Of a stretch of 64,000 bases of DNA, positions 1 through 10,157 are shown piece after piece. The stretch is from Trichomonas vaginalis G3 (Eukaryota > Parabasalia > Trichomonadida > Trichomonadidae). The stretch's first letter is position 1. Every line of letters starts with the position of its first letter. Both the position numbers and the translations under genes were made by a program. The notes under the pieces are model-generated. The model worked only from the letters and a program-made list of their open reading frames with translations, was not told the DNA's origin and searched no databases. The DNA lies in assembly GCF_026262505.1 (NCBI RefSeq), contig NC_067207.1, positions 12,182,082 to 12,246,081 on the forward strand, given 5' to 3'.

Positions 1-3000
1 AACCTTGACAAAGTTATGACAAAACATTTACGAAGAAATCTTGAAAATTCATGAGGGTGAAAAAACAGGTGAAAAAAGAGGTGAAATCTCACCTCTTCAC
101 CTAAACATTATTTTTGGTCATTTACGAAGAAGTTATGACAAATCATTTACGAAGAAGTCATGACAAAGCATTTACGATGAAGTCATGACAAAGCATTTAC
201 GAAGAAGTTATGACAAAGTCATGACAAAGCATTTACGAAGAAGTTATGACAAAACATCTACGATGAAATCATGACAAAGCATTTACGATGAAACCTTGAC
301 AAAGTTATGACAAATCATTTAAAATTATGACAAAGCATTTACGATGAAGTCATGACAAAACATTTACGATGAAGTCATGACAAAAGTATTTACGAAGAAG
401 TCATGACAAAACATTTTACGAAGAAGTCTTGACAAAAATTTACGAAGAAATCATGACAAAACATTTACGATGAAATCATGACAAAAACATTTACGATGAA
501 GTTTGACAAAGTGTTTACGATGAAATCTTGACAAATTCATGAGGGTGAAAAATTAGGTGAGAAAACAGGTGAGATCTCCCTTCTTCACCTAAACATTATT
601 TTTGGGTCATTTACACTCATATACGATGAAGCATTTACGTTTAAGTTCGATGAAGCATTTACGATGAAGTCTTGACAAATCATTTACAAAGAAGCATTTA
701 CGATGAAATCTTGACGAAGCATTTACGATGAAGTCATGACAAAAGTATTTACGATGAAGTTATGACAAAGGTATTTACGATGAAGTTATGACAAATCATT
801 TACGATGAAATCATGACAAAGCATATACGATGAAATCTTGACAAATTCATGAGGGTGAAAAATTAGGTGAGAAAACAGGTGAGATCTCACCTCTTCACCT
901 AAACATATTTTTGGGTCATTTACACTCATTACGAAGAAGTTATGACAAAACATTTACGAAGAAATCATGACAAAAACATTTACGAAGAAATCATGACAAA
1001 GCATTTACGAAGAAATCTTGACAAATCATTACGAAGAAACCTTGACAAATCATTTACGAAGAAACCTTGACAAAGTCATGACAAAGCATTACGAAGAAGT
1101 CATGACAAAGCATTTACGAAGAAATCATGACAAAGCATTTACGAAGAAATCTTGACAAATCATTTACGAAGAAACCTTGACAAAACATTTACGATGAATC
1201 CTTGACAAAGTCTTGACAAAGCATTTACGATGAAACCTTGACAAAGTTATGACAAAACATTTCGATGAAACCTTGACAAAGTTATGACAAAACATTTACG
1301 AAGAAATCTTGAAAATTCATGAGGGTGAAAAAACAGGTGAAAAAAAGAGGTGAAATCTCACCTCTTCACCTAAACATTATTTTGGTCATTTACGAAGAAG
1401 TTATGACAAATCATTTACGAAGAAGTCATGACAAAGCATTTACGATGAAGTCATGACAAAGCATTTACGAAGAAGTTATGACAAAGTCATGACAAAGCAT
1501 TTACGAAGAAGTCATGACAAAACATTTACGAAGAAATCTTGACAAATCATTTACGAAGAAATCATGACAAAACATTTACGATGAATCCTTGACAAAGTCT
1601 TGACAAAGCATTTACGATGAAACCTTGACAAAGTTATGACAAAACATTTACGATGAAACCTTGACAAAGTTATGACAAAACATTTACGAAGAAATCTTGA
1701 AAATTCATGAGGGTGAAAAAACAGGTGAAAAAAGAGGTGAAATCTCACCTCTTCACCTAAACATTATTTTTGGTCATTTACGTTCATTACGATGAAGTTG
1801 ACAAACATTTACGTTTAAGTTCGATGAAGCATTTACGATGAATTATGACAAATTATTTACGAAGAAGTCATGACAAAGCATTTACGATGAAGTCATGACA
1901 AAGTCTTGACAAAGATATACGAAGAAATCTTGACAAAACATTTACGTTTAAGTTCGATGAAGCATTTACGTTTAAGTTCGATGAAGCATTTACGATGAAG
2001 TCATGACAAATCATATACGATGAAGCATTTACGTTTAAGTTCGATGAAGCATTTACGATGAAGTCATGACAAATCATATACGATGAAGCATTTACGATGA
2101 AGTCATGACAAAAGTATTTACGATGAAGTTATGACAAAACATATACGATGAAGTTATGACAAATCATTTACGAAGAAGTCATGACAAAGCATATACGATG
2201 AAATCTTGACAAATTCATGAGGGTGAAAAATTAGGTGAGAAAACAGGTGAGATCTCACCTCTTCACCTAAACATTATTTTTGGGTCATTTACACTCATTA
2301 CGAAGAAGTTATGACAAAACATTTACGAAGAAATCATGACAAAACATTTACGAAGAAATCATGACAAAGCATTTACGAAGAAATCTTGACAAATCATTTA
2401 CGAAGAAACCTTGACAAATCATTTACGAAGAAACCTTGACAAAGTCATGACAAAGCATTTACGAAGAAGTCATGACAAAGCATTTACGAAGAAATCATGA
2501 CAAAGCATTTACGAAGAAATCTTGACAAATCATTTACGAAGAAACCTTGACAAAACATTTACGATGAATCCTTGACAAAGTCTTGACAAAGCATTTACGA
2601 TGAAACCTTGACAAAGTTATGACAAAACATTTACGATGAAACCTTGACAAAGTTATGACAAAACATTTACGAAGAAATCTTGAAAATTCATGAGGGTGAA
2701 AAAACAGGTGAAAAAAGAGGTGAAATCTCACCTCTTCACCTAAACATTATTTTTGGTCATTTACGAAGAAGTTATGACAAATCATTTACGAAGAAGTCAT
2801 GACAAAGCATTTACGATGAAGTCATGACAAAGCATTTACGATGAAATCATGACAAAACATATACGATGAAATCATGACAAAGCATTTACGATGAAGTTAT
2901 GACAAAACATATACGATGAAGTTATGACAAATCATTTACGAAGAAGTCATGACAAAGCATATACGATGAAATCTTGACAAATTCATGAGGGTGAAAAATT

Positions 3001-5095
3001 AGGTGAGAAAACAGGTGAGATCTCACCTCTTCACCTAAACATTATTTTTGGGTCATTTACACTCATTACGAAGAAGTTATGACAAAACATTTACGAAGAA
3101 ATCATGACAAAACATTTACGAAGAAATCATGACAAAGCATTTACGAAGAAATCTTGACAAATCATTTACGAAGAAACCTTGACAAATCATTTACGAAGAA
3201 ACCTTGACAAAGTCATGACAAAGCATTTACGAAGAAGTCATGACAAAGCATTTACGAAGAAATCATGACAAAGCATTTACGAAGAAATCTTGACAAATCA
3301 TTTACGAAGAAACCTTGACAAAACATTTACGATGAATCCTTGACAAAGTCTTGACAAAGCATTTACGATGAAACCTTGACAAAGTTATGACAAAACATTT
3401 ACGATGAAACCTTGACAAAGTTATGACAAAACATTTACGAAGAAATCTTGAAAATTCATGAGGGTGAAAAAACAGGTGAAAAAAGAGGTGAAATCTCACC
3501 TCTTCACCTAAACATTATTTTTGGTCATTTACGAAGAAGTTATGACAAATCATTTACGAAGAAGTCATGACAAAGCATTTACGATGAAGTCATGACAAAG
3601 CATTTACGAAGAAGTTATGACAAAGTCATGACAAAGCATTTACGAAGAAGTCATGACAAAACATTTACGAAGAAGTCTTGACAAAACATTTACGAAGAAA
3701 TCATGACAAAACATTTACGATGAAATCATGACAAAACATTTACGATGAAGTTTTGACAAAGTGTTTACGATGAAATCTTGACAAATTCATGAGGGTGAAA
3801 AATTAGGTGAGAAAACAGGTGAGATCTCACCTCTTCACCTAAACATTATTTTTGGGTCATTTACACTCATATACGATGAAGCATTTACGTTTAAGTTCGA
3901 TGAAGCATTTACGATGAAGTCTTGACAAATCATTTACGAAGAAGCATTTACGATGAAATCTTGACGAAGCATTTACGATGAAGTCATGACAAAAGTATTT
4001 ACGATGAAGTTATGACAAAGGTATTTACGATGAAGTTATGACAAATCATTTACGATGAAATCATGACAAAGCATATACGATGAAATCTTGACAAATTCAT
4101 GAGGGTGAAATTATGACAAATCATTTACGATGAAATTATGACAAATCATTTACGATGAAGTCATGACAAATCATTTACGATGAAATTATGACAAATCATT
4201 TACGATGAAATTATGACAAAACATTTACGATGAAATTATGACAAAGCATTTACGATGAAGTCATGACAAAACATTTACGATGAAATTATGACAAATCATT
4301 TACGATGAAGTCATGACAAATCATTTACGATGAAATTATGACAAATCATTTACGATGAAATTATGACAAAGCATATATGAAGCATTTACGAAGCATTTAC
4401 GATGAAGTTATGACAAAGCATTTACGATGAAGTCATGACAAAACATATACGATGAAGTCATGACAAAGCATTTACGATGAAATCATGACAAAACATATAC
4501 GATGAAATCATGACAAAACATTTACGAAGAAGTCATGACAAAACATTTACGATGAAATCATGACAAAACATTTACGATGAAGTCATGACAAAACATTTAC
4601 GTTTAGTTTCGATGAAGTCATGACAAAACATATACGAAGAAATCATGACAAAACATTTACGAAGAAATCATGACAAATCATTTACGTTTAAGTTCGATGA
4701 AGTCATAACAAAACATTTACGTTTAGTTTACGATGAAAACATGACAAAGCATTTACGATGAAATCATGACAAAACATTTACGATGAAGTTTTGACAAAAC
4801 ATATACGATGAAGTCATAACAAAACATTTATGAAGAAGTTTTGACAAAACATATACGATGAAGTCATGACAAATCATTTACGATGAAATCATGACAAATC
4901 ATTTACGATGAAGTCATGACAAATCATTTACGATGAAATTATGACAAATCATTTACGATGAAATTATGACAAAGCATTTACGATGAAGTCATGACAAATC
5001 ATTTACGATGAAGTCATGACAAAACATTTACGATGAAATTATGACAAATCATTTACGATGAAATTATGACAAAGCATTTACGTTTAGTTTCGATG
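1..5095 (+). repeat. Satellite-like array of a ~25-bp unit
   Basis: Nearly 5.1 kb consists of head-to-tail copies of a ~25-26 bp unit. A typical copy reads CATTTACGATGAAGTCATG followed by ACAAA(A/G); common variants are GAAGAAG for GATGAAG and TTATGAC or CTTGAC for TCATGAC. All copies point the same way. Higher-order repetition is visible: a block of about 768 bp repeats almost exactly (roughly 2290-3060 and 3060-3830), with longer blocks upstream. Ten copies of a nested palindrome interrupt the array; the last ~1 kb (4110-5095) lacks it. Open frames on the minus strand here simply follow the repeat and are not genes. Confidence 0.93.
53..3855 (+). promoter_or_regulatory. Ten nested palindromes (type A) inside the array
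   Basis: Copies of about 62 bp lie near 53-118, 541-605, 851-912, 1321-1385, 1708-1772, 2219-2284, 2693-2756, 2987-3050, 3460-3523 and 3791-3856. Each reads GAGGGTGAAAAA, then one or two AGGTGA repeats, then a core of AGGTGAGATCTCACCT or AGGTGAAATCTCACCT, then CTTCACC, then TAAACATTATTTTTG (slightly shortened in some copies). The core is a perfect 16-bp palindrome in the GATC form. A truncated copy starts at 4101. The layout fits a dimeric protein-binding site or a hairpin of an origin or promoter; which one is not shown. Confidence 0.8.
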
Positions 5096-5180
5096 AAGTT
5101 AGTGTCTATGTTATAAAGTAATGTTAGTCATGAATGTTTGTCCTACGTGTTGGCGTTAGTGTTGAAAAATAATGTTTGTC

Positions 5181-5885
5181 CTACATGAAGCCGTACAAGC
5201 GTTTGAATTTGTTTATGAATAAAATTACACTCTTGTTTTCTGTATCTATCATACAAACATAAGCAGCACCTGTTTTTGTAAAGTTTATATGAAGTTTTCG
5301 ATAGTTAAGACCTGTATAATAATAGAATGCGTCTTCATTCTCAACATAGTAGTAGAACTCAAACGAATGCTTACCATAATCTGTTATTTCAACAGCTTCG
5401 TCAGATATTTCATCAACGAACTCATAAACTATATCGCCATACTTGCTTTTATTTCTATTGTTTTCAGATCTAGAACACCAACGAAGGTTTGAGATTCTGT
5501 TGTCCGTTCTATCATGATTTATATGGTCTATTTCTTTCAAATTGTTTGGATTTTCAATCCACTGTTCTGCAATAATTCTATGCTTTAAATGTATTTTGTT
5601 GTTTAAACTAAGCATAATGTAACCATAATTATTTAAGCATTCACTCATAATATGTTTGTCTTTCTTTCGACGAATAGTAAAAGGATATGTCGTACAAATC
5701 TCATAATCTTCATGATTTCTCAATGTTTCCCATTGAGTTTGTTCCCCACTAACGTTCTCATTGACGTCCTCAATATCTTCTTCCTCACTGAACTCGTCAA
5801 TATTTTCACTAGCTCCTTCTGTAATGTTTTCATCGGCATTGTCATTGACTTCTTCTGTAATGTTAGATGTTGTTGTTTCGCTCAT
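5181..5885 (-). CDS. NUMOD4/HNH-type homing-endonuclease-like protein
   Basis: 234 aa. Residues 1-50 are Asp/Glu/Asn-rich. Residues ~52-140 look like a NUMOD4 plus HNH_3 domain: WETLRNHEDYEI, then KHRIIAEQWIENPNN, then IDHINHDRTDNRISNLRW. The likely metal and catalytic residues are Asp120-His121 with Asn129 and Asn133. The C-terminal part (~150-234) ends in KFKRLYGFM and resembles the 94-aa protein at 9640-9924. Such domains nick or cut DNA and are common in phage and virus-like genomes. It is divergent from the primase gene at 5985, about 100 bp away. The same domain type occurs in element D (43315-44013). Confidence 0.8.
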   Translation of the reverse strand: MSETTTSNITEEVNDNADENITEGASENIDEFSEEEDIEDVNENVSGEQTQWETLRNHEDYEICTTYPFTIRRKKDKHIMSECLNNYGYIMLSLNNKIHLKHRIIAEQWIENPNNLKEIDHINHDRTDNRISNLRWCSRSENNRNKSKYGDIVYEFVDEISDEAVEITDYGKHSFEFYYYVENEDAFYYYTGLNYRKLHINFTKTGAAYVCMIDTENKSVILFINKFKRLYGFM

Positions 5886-5984
5886 GTTCTTTCACTAATG
5901 TTAAAAGTTATGTTGTACGAATTTTGAACAGAATTTAGAGCAGTTATGAAACAATGAAGTATTTTTACGCTATTGAAAGGAACT

Positions 5985-6698
5985 ATGAGAGTGAAGTACA
6001 TGACAGCAATGACAAAAGGAACTAATATCAAACCTAATGAAATCGCTCACGAGGACATAGAGTTTAACAAGTATTTTGTGGAGTATCTTATAAGTGAAGA
6101 GTATGTAAGACCTTACTTCATGTTTGACAGCATGAATGAGGATGTTATTTCATGGTTAAAGAATATAAGCAATGTTTTCGGTAAGTACGTCATAGATGAC
6201 AAAGGTCTTGTTGTATTTTATGAGACAGCAATACGAACACAGGAACTAATGGATATTATGCACTCAACAGCAAAGAAAGGATTTAGTACTATTGGCATGA
6301 ATGAACATTGCAGGAATGACATATACAACCTATGCTCACGAAAGCCTTACACAAAAGCAATACAAATGATAGAACATAAGCGTCTAAGGTCAGCAAATGA
6401 AATCATTACTGTCAGTGGTTATGAAAGAACTGTTAGCAAAGATGAGTGGAAACAGCTATTCATATTAAGGAAGGACGTTGCTGAACTAGTTAAACCTGTT
6501 GCACAAACATTGTTTCAGATAAGACCAGCAATGACTAAGAACCCTTTGACCTTAGTCAATGAGACCATAGAGGTTGAAGATAATGACATGAAAGAACTAG
6601 GAATGAATGAGAGAAGTTGTGAAGGATGTTTGAGTCAAAACACATGGTTCTTCAGAGCTGTTAAAAACTTAGTAAAGAACGACAGAAATATTTTATAG
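5985..6698 (+). CDS. Primase-like N-terminal part of a primase-helicase (frameshifted)
   Basis: 237 aa from the first in-frame ATG. RPYFMFDSMNED near the N-terminus resembles the Asp-containing strand of archaeo-eukaryotic primases, and VVFYETAIRTQELMDIM resembles the segment after their SxH motif. The Ser and His of that motif are not visible (KGLVVFYE), so the catalytic core may be partly deleted. A CEGC pair sits near the end. The frame closes at 6698, while the next frame is open from ~6665 and contributes CKGC before running into the helicase; the two CxxC pairs would make one zinc site if the frames were one protein. A single frameshift at ~6665-6698 is therefore likely. Primase identity is moderate. 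Confidence 0.6.
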   Translation: MRVKYMTAMTKGTNIKPNEIAHEDIEFNKYFVEYLISEEYVRPYFMFDSMNEDVISWLKNISNVFGKYVIDDKGLVVFYETAIRTQELMDIMHSTAKKGFSTIGMNEHCRNDIYNLCSRKPYTKAIQMIEHKRLRSANEIITVSGYERTVSKDEWKQLFILRKDVAELVKPVAQTLFQIRPAMTKNPLTLVNETIEVEDNDMKELGMNERSCEGCLSQNTWFFRAVKNLVKNDRNIL

Positions 6699-6727
6699 AG
6701 AAGTATTGCAAAGGATGTGTAAATGAA

Positions 6728-8656
6728 TTGCTTGAAATAGAACTTAGAGACACTTTCACACTAAAGGACTTGAGAAGAAATAAGTACATGAGTGAGGACG
6801 GTATTGACATAGCTAGTGTTATAAATGACTTAAGAAGATGTGTTGTCGTTATTGACGGAGCACGTATGACATATCTAGTGAAAGATTATGATGGAATACG
6901 AGACACAACAACACTTGTGTCAGTAGATAGCAAGGAATTCAATAAGCTCATGAAGAGTGTTTATGTAGGACGTATTGAAGAGAAGGATGTGAACGCACTG
7001 ATGATTTATGAAGCGGGTCAGAACAAGAACTATCTTATGAAGTCAGGCATGAGATTCTTTGACGAAAGAGATGACATTTACAGCTATTTCAGAGGATATG
7101 AGTATGAGGTACTGAATGAAGTAGATGAAAGCATTATTGAAGGATATTTGAAACATGTTCACGATGTCATATGTAATGAGGATGAAGAGCTTTATGAGTA
7201 TGTTTTGAACTGGTTCGCCTACATCGTTCAAAATCCTTGTGGAAAGACTGGAACAGTACTTTTGTTAACAGGAAAGCAAGGAACTGGTAAGAATGTACTT
7301 AGTAATGTTCTATGCGAGCTCATTAGCAAGTACGCCAACAATAATATAACGGCAATAGAGAATGTGGTTGGTAGATTCAATGCTGCTATTGAGAACATGA
7401 AGCTCATCGTATGCAATGAACTAAGCTCATGCGATACGTCTAAGGTCATGAACCACGACGCACTAAAGTCAATAGTAACAGAGACTCAGTTGGATTTAAA
7501 TCAGAAGTGTCAGCCAGTAAGAAAGATAGAGAATGTTTGTAATATCATCATGATATCTAACAACTTCAACTCAGTAAAGATTGACAAAGACGACAGAAGA
7601 TTTGTTGTCATTGACGTAAGCAGCAGATACAAAGGAAATTACGAATATTTCTCAAATCTCATTGAAAGCTTTAATGAAGAGTTTTATTCAAACTTACTGA
7701 CGTACTTCATGAAGAAAGATTTAAGTGAATTTGATGTAAGGAAGATACCATTCACCAGGGCTAAACAAGAACTCATCGAAATGAACAAAACACCTTACCA
7801 AATGTTTTACGAGGAGTTCTATGAAAAGTTTGTATCCGGATGGAATTGTACAGAGTGCTACAGAAGATATAAAGAATTTGCGAAGGAGAATGAATTCTTT
7901 GCATGTAGTTCAAATGTATTTGGTGGCAAGATGAGAGAATTTGTGAAGAGAAGTAGAAAGCGAGACGGTTCTGCAAGAAGTTATATTTACGAAGCAAGTA
8001 TGATATTAGAAGGTCGTGGAAAGAAAGAAACAGTGAATTATGAGGAAGTGCTTGAAAAATTCATGGAGTACATGGGAAGGAATATAACATACAACAAAGA
8101 CATATACAGTGAGTTTAAGTACTACTGTGAACAGCATGAGATTGAAGTAATGAGTAAAGGAGATTTTGAAACGCTTATGAAAGACAGTGAGGAGGTCATA
8201 CATGAATGCAATGATGAAATAGTTCACGAGAACAGTGAGGAGGTCATACATGAATGCAATGATGAAATAGTTCACGAGAACAGTGAGGAGGTCATACATG
8301 AATGCAATGATGAAATAGTTCACGAGAACAGTGAGGAGGTCATACATGAATGCAATGATGAAATAGTTCACGAGAACAGTGAGGAGGTCATACATGAATG
8401 CAATGATGAAATAGTTCACGATGTCGTTCGTGAAGAAGCCATTGCAACAAAGAATGCGATAAAGGATTTCATAGAACTTAACAAGGAGGAGTTTAAAGAA
8501 GGCTATGAAGTGAAAAGATGTGAAGAAGATTTCTTGGCGTATTTGAAGAAAAAGAGACTAAAGCCAATGGCTCAAAATAAGTTTCAATCGATGTTTGAAA
8601 AGAAACGTTTGAGCTATGGTGGTGTAAGAAGCACATATTACTTTGTTAAGAAGTGA
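6728..8656 (+). CDS. Superfamily 3 (D5-like) DNA helicase domain
   Basis: About 640 aa; the frame opens without an ATG at its left end, as expected for the second half of the primase-helicase split at ~6690. SF3 features: Walker A GKQGTGKN (~181-188), Walker B-like KLIVCNEL (~225-232), motif C-like IIMISNN (~273-279) and DDRRFVVID with a probable arginine finger. Residues ~489-560 hold five 16-aa repeats (SEEVIHECNDEIVHEN) that are identical or nearly so at DNA level. The family unwinds DNA as a hexameric ring at virus and plasmid origins. The ATPase region is homologous to the helicase at 35652-36882, which lacks the acidic repeats. Confidence 0.85.
   Translation: MLEIELRDTFTLKDLRRNKYMSEDGIDIASVINDLRRCVVVIDGARMTYLVKDYDGIRDTTTLVSVDSKEFNKLMKSVYVGRIEEKDVNALMIYEAGQNKNYLMKSGMRFFDERDDIYSYFRGYEYEVLNEVDESIIEGYLKHVHDVICNEDEELYEYVLNWFAYIVQNPCGKTGTVLLLTGKQGTGKNVLSNVLCELISKYANNNITAIENVVGRFNAAIENMKLIVCNELSSCDTSKVMNHDALKSIVTETQLDLNQKCQPVRKIENVCNIIMISNNFNSVKIDKDDRRFVVIDVSSRYKGNYEYFSNLIESFNEEFYSNLLTYFMKKDLSEFDVRKIPFTRAKQELIEMNKTPYQMFYEEFYEKFVSGWNCTECYRRYKEFAKENEFFACSSNVFGGKMREFVKRSRKRDGSARSYIYEASMILEGRGKKETVNYEEVLEKFMEYMGRNITYNKDIYSEFKYYCEQHEIEVMSKGDFETLMKDSEEVIHECNDEIVHENSEEVIHECNDEIVHENSEEVIHECNDEIVHENSEEVIHECNDEIVHENSEEVIHECNDEIVHDVVREEAIATKNAIKDFIELNKEEFKEGYEVKRCEEDFLAYLKKKRLKPMAQNKFQSMFEKKRLSYGGVRSTYYFVKK
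8193..8420 (+). repeat. Five in-frame 48-bp repeats inside the helicase gene
   Basis: The unit starts AGTGAGGAGGTCATACATG and encodes 16 acidic residues. Copies are essentially identical, which implies recent expansion by slippage or unequal exchange while keeping the frame. Confidence 0.9.
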
Positions 8657-9237
8657 GGACATTTATTTTTGTCGTTAGTGTTGGTGTTTGTGTTTGTTGT
8701 TAGTGAGAGAATAAATTAAATCATGAACTTTGCCATGGTCTCTGTCCCTAGTAGTTTTCATTAAGTTCTGGAAATAATGAAAGTCATAAACTTTGCCATG
8801 GTCTCTGTCCCTAGTAGTTTTCATTATCTCACAGAGTTAATGAAAGTCATACTTTCTATCAGATGAAGCATGCAGATGAACATAATGAAAGTTAGTGGGT
8901 TTGCCACGAGTTATGAATAAAATATTGGCATATTAGATGAGGTAGCTGATGAAACAGATGAAGATAAATTAAATCTTGGACTTTGCCACACTCTGTCCCT
9001 AGTTCCTCAAAATCCTTGACAACGTTGCTTAGAAATTTTGGTTCAAAACCTCATCTGATTTTAATCTGTTATGCTACCTGTTAAGTTTCGCGAGATTATA
9101 AATGTCATGGAGTTATATAAAAAGGAGGGACAGCTATGGACACTGGAAGTACTTGTAAGGCTATCTGTTAAGATTGCATGAAATACTAAAAAGTCATGAA
9201 ATCCATTATCGCTGTGCTAGCTTCACCTTAGAGTAAA
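8657..9237. repeat. Intergenic stretch with short direct repeats
   Basis: No gene seen. Two ~45-bp copies containing CTTTGCCATGGTCTCTGTCC followed by CTAGTAGTTTTCATTA lie at about 8728-8765 and 8790-8827. A shortened third copy (CTTTGCCACACTCTGTCCCTAG) is near 8980-9002. GTTAGTG repeats occur just after the helicase stop. Confidence 0.6.
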
Positions 9238-9474
9238 ATGACAAATAAAGTCACTGAAGCAATGAAACAAAAGTTTTTGGTAGAATACATTAAATCAGGA
9301 GCGGTTCCAGAAGGTTTTTACATTCATACTATGAAGGATGGTAGAGTTCAGTTTAGAAAGATAAAGCAACCATTAGATAAAGAAGGAATTTTGAGAAAGA
9401 TTAAACTTCATGAGGACAACATTGCTGAACTTAAGAAGAAGTTAGAAGAGTTGGAGAAAGGAAGAGAGTTATAA
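9238..9474 (+). CDS. Small coiled-coil protein, unknown function
   Basis: 78 aa, starting at the ATG in GTAAAATGACAAAT. The C-terminal half is a basic/acidic heptad-like helix (LRKIKLHEDNIAELKKKLEELEKGR) after an N-terminal helix and a short EGFYIHTMKDGRVQFRK strand pair. It lies between the helicase and a type A palindrome. No family is recognised. A small DNA-binding or scaffold protein is possible but unsupported. Confidence 0.6.
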   Translation: MTNKVTEAMKQKFLVEYIKSGAVPEGFYIHTMKDGRVQFRKIKQPLDKEGILRKIKLHEDNIAELKKKLEELEKGREL

Positions 9475-9488
9475 AGCAATGAATTCAA

Positions 9489-9551
9489 GAGGGTGAAAAA
9501 ACAGGTGAAAAAAGAGGTGAGATCTCACCACTTCACCTAAATTTATTTTTG
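9489..9551 (+). promoter_or_regulatory. Isolated type A palindrome
   Basis: A single copy outside the array, 15 bp after the 78-aa gene: GAGGGTGAAAAAACAGGTGA, a spacer, then AGGTGAGATCTCACC and CTTCACCTAAATTTATTTTTG. It precedes the 94-aa gene by about 90 bp, so it could serve as terminator of one gene or control site of the next. Confidence 0.75.
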
Positions 9552-9639
9552 TGCTATGTTTTCATACGTGTGAGGGTGGTGATATCATTAATTTTTAAGT
9601 TTATTTTTTATTTTACTGAAAATTTTTATTTGGATGTAA

Positions 9640-9924
9640 ATGACAGAACAAAAGCAACTCATTCGAATTCCACAGTATAACAAACATACATTTAAACATT
9701 TATTCTTCCTTCCTGAGCATAACATGTTCTTTCAAATACATCCGAGACCAGTTGACTTTTCATTGACTGTGTATAAAGATAGAAATAGTTATATCATTAA
9801 ACCATATGATGACGAAGGTAAGTTATGTAAATTGTACGTTAAGAAGTTAGAGAAAGTTTATGGCTTCAAGTATGACTACAATAGGGTTAACACTGATGAT
9901 GAAGATATTGAGGAAAATTTATGA
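9640..9924 (+). CDS. Small protein related to the C-terminus of the HNH protein
   Basis: 94 aa with an acidic tail (NTDDEDIEENL). The segment ending YVKKLEKVYGFKYD resembles the end of the HNH protein at 5181-5885 (FINKFKRLYGFM), and both are preceded by alternating hydrophobic strands. This may be a shared small DNA- or protein-binding domain found alone here and fused to HNH there. Function unknown. Confidence 0.55.
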   Translation: MTEQKQLIRIPQYNKHTFKHLFFLPEHNMFFQIHPRPVDFSLTVYKDRNSYIIKPYDDEGKLCKLYVKKLEKVYGFKYDYNRVNTDDEDIEENL

Positions 9925-10085
9925 GAACATTAGTGAAGTCGTTAGTGAGAACGATAGTGAGAACGTTTATTTTTTACATTAGTGAGTTCGTTAGTGAAGT
10001 GAAGTGGGTGGTGGTTTTGTAAATATTTAAGGTTAAGTTAGTGTTGTCGTTTGTGTTGCAAAATATACGTTAACGGTTTTGTAAA
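9925..10085. other. GTTAGTG-rich spacer
   Basis: Short irregular repeats of GTTAGTG and AGTGAGAACG. Similar runs lie at 5095-5165 and 8665-8705, flanking the gene block of element A. No gene seen. Confidence 0.5.
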
Positions 10086-10096
10086 GTGTCAAATTC

Positions 10097-10145
10097 ACAA
10101 GTATTGGGTAAGGAGGTGCGCAGTGCCTCCGTACCCAAGACTTGT
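10097..10145 (+). repeat. Long hairpin before the transposase ATG
   Basis: The 23-nt arms 10097-10119 and 10123-10145 pair with two mismatches and two G-T pairs around a GCA loop; the core is GGAGGTGC/GTGCCTCC. It ends 12 bp before the ATG at 10158. It may mark the transposon end or fold in the mRNA leader. Confidence 0.85.
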
Positions 10146-10157
10146 ATACTAACTGTC

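Larger units (their letters stand above)
1..10085. mobile_element. Partial virus-like element A (repeat array, HNH, primase-helicase)
   Basis: This region groups the satellite array (1-5095), an HNH gene, a primase/helicase gene and two small genes. The palindrome and ~25-bp unit of the array recur inside the Maverick-like element at 18032-53101, and the helicase is homologous to the one at 35652-36882, so the two elements are related in replication machinery. No capsid, integrase or terminal inverted repeat is visible here. The left end lies outside the window and the right end is set only by the start of the transposase unit, so both boundaries are guesses. Identity as a relative of a Maverick or another virus-like replicon is inferred. 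Confidence 0.55.

Noticed and set aside
1551-3499. Three near-identical 65-codon minus-strand frames in the array (RKCFVITLSRFH repeats)
   Set aside because: They are translations of the 25-bp repeat and palindrome; no start context and identical repetition at DNA level explain them.
1-5095. CRISPR-like array
   Set aside because: Units are contiguous and related to each other, with no unique spacers and no cas genes; the organism is a eukaryote.
8006-8419. 137-codon antisense frame with hydrophobic repeats (NYFIIAFMYDLLTVLV)
   Set aside because: It is the mirror of the 48-bp in-frame repeats of the helicase gene, which is the clearly conserved frame.
10085-10157. GTG start at 10086 for the transposase
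   Set aside because: Eukaryotic initiation at GTG is unlikely and the stretch codes for the hairpin arms; the ATG at 10158 is used instead.
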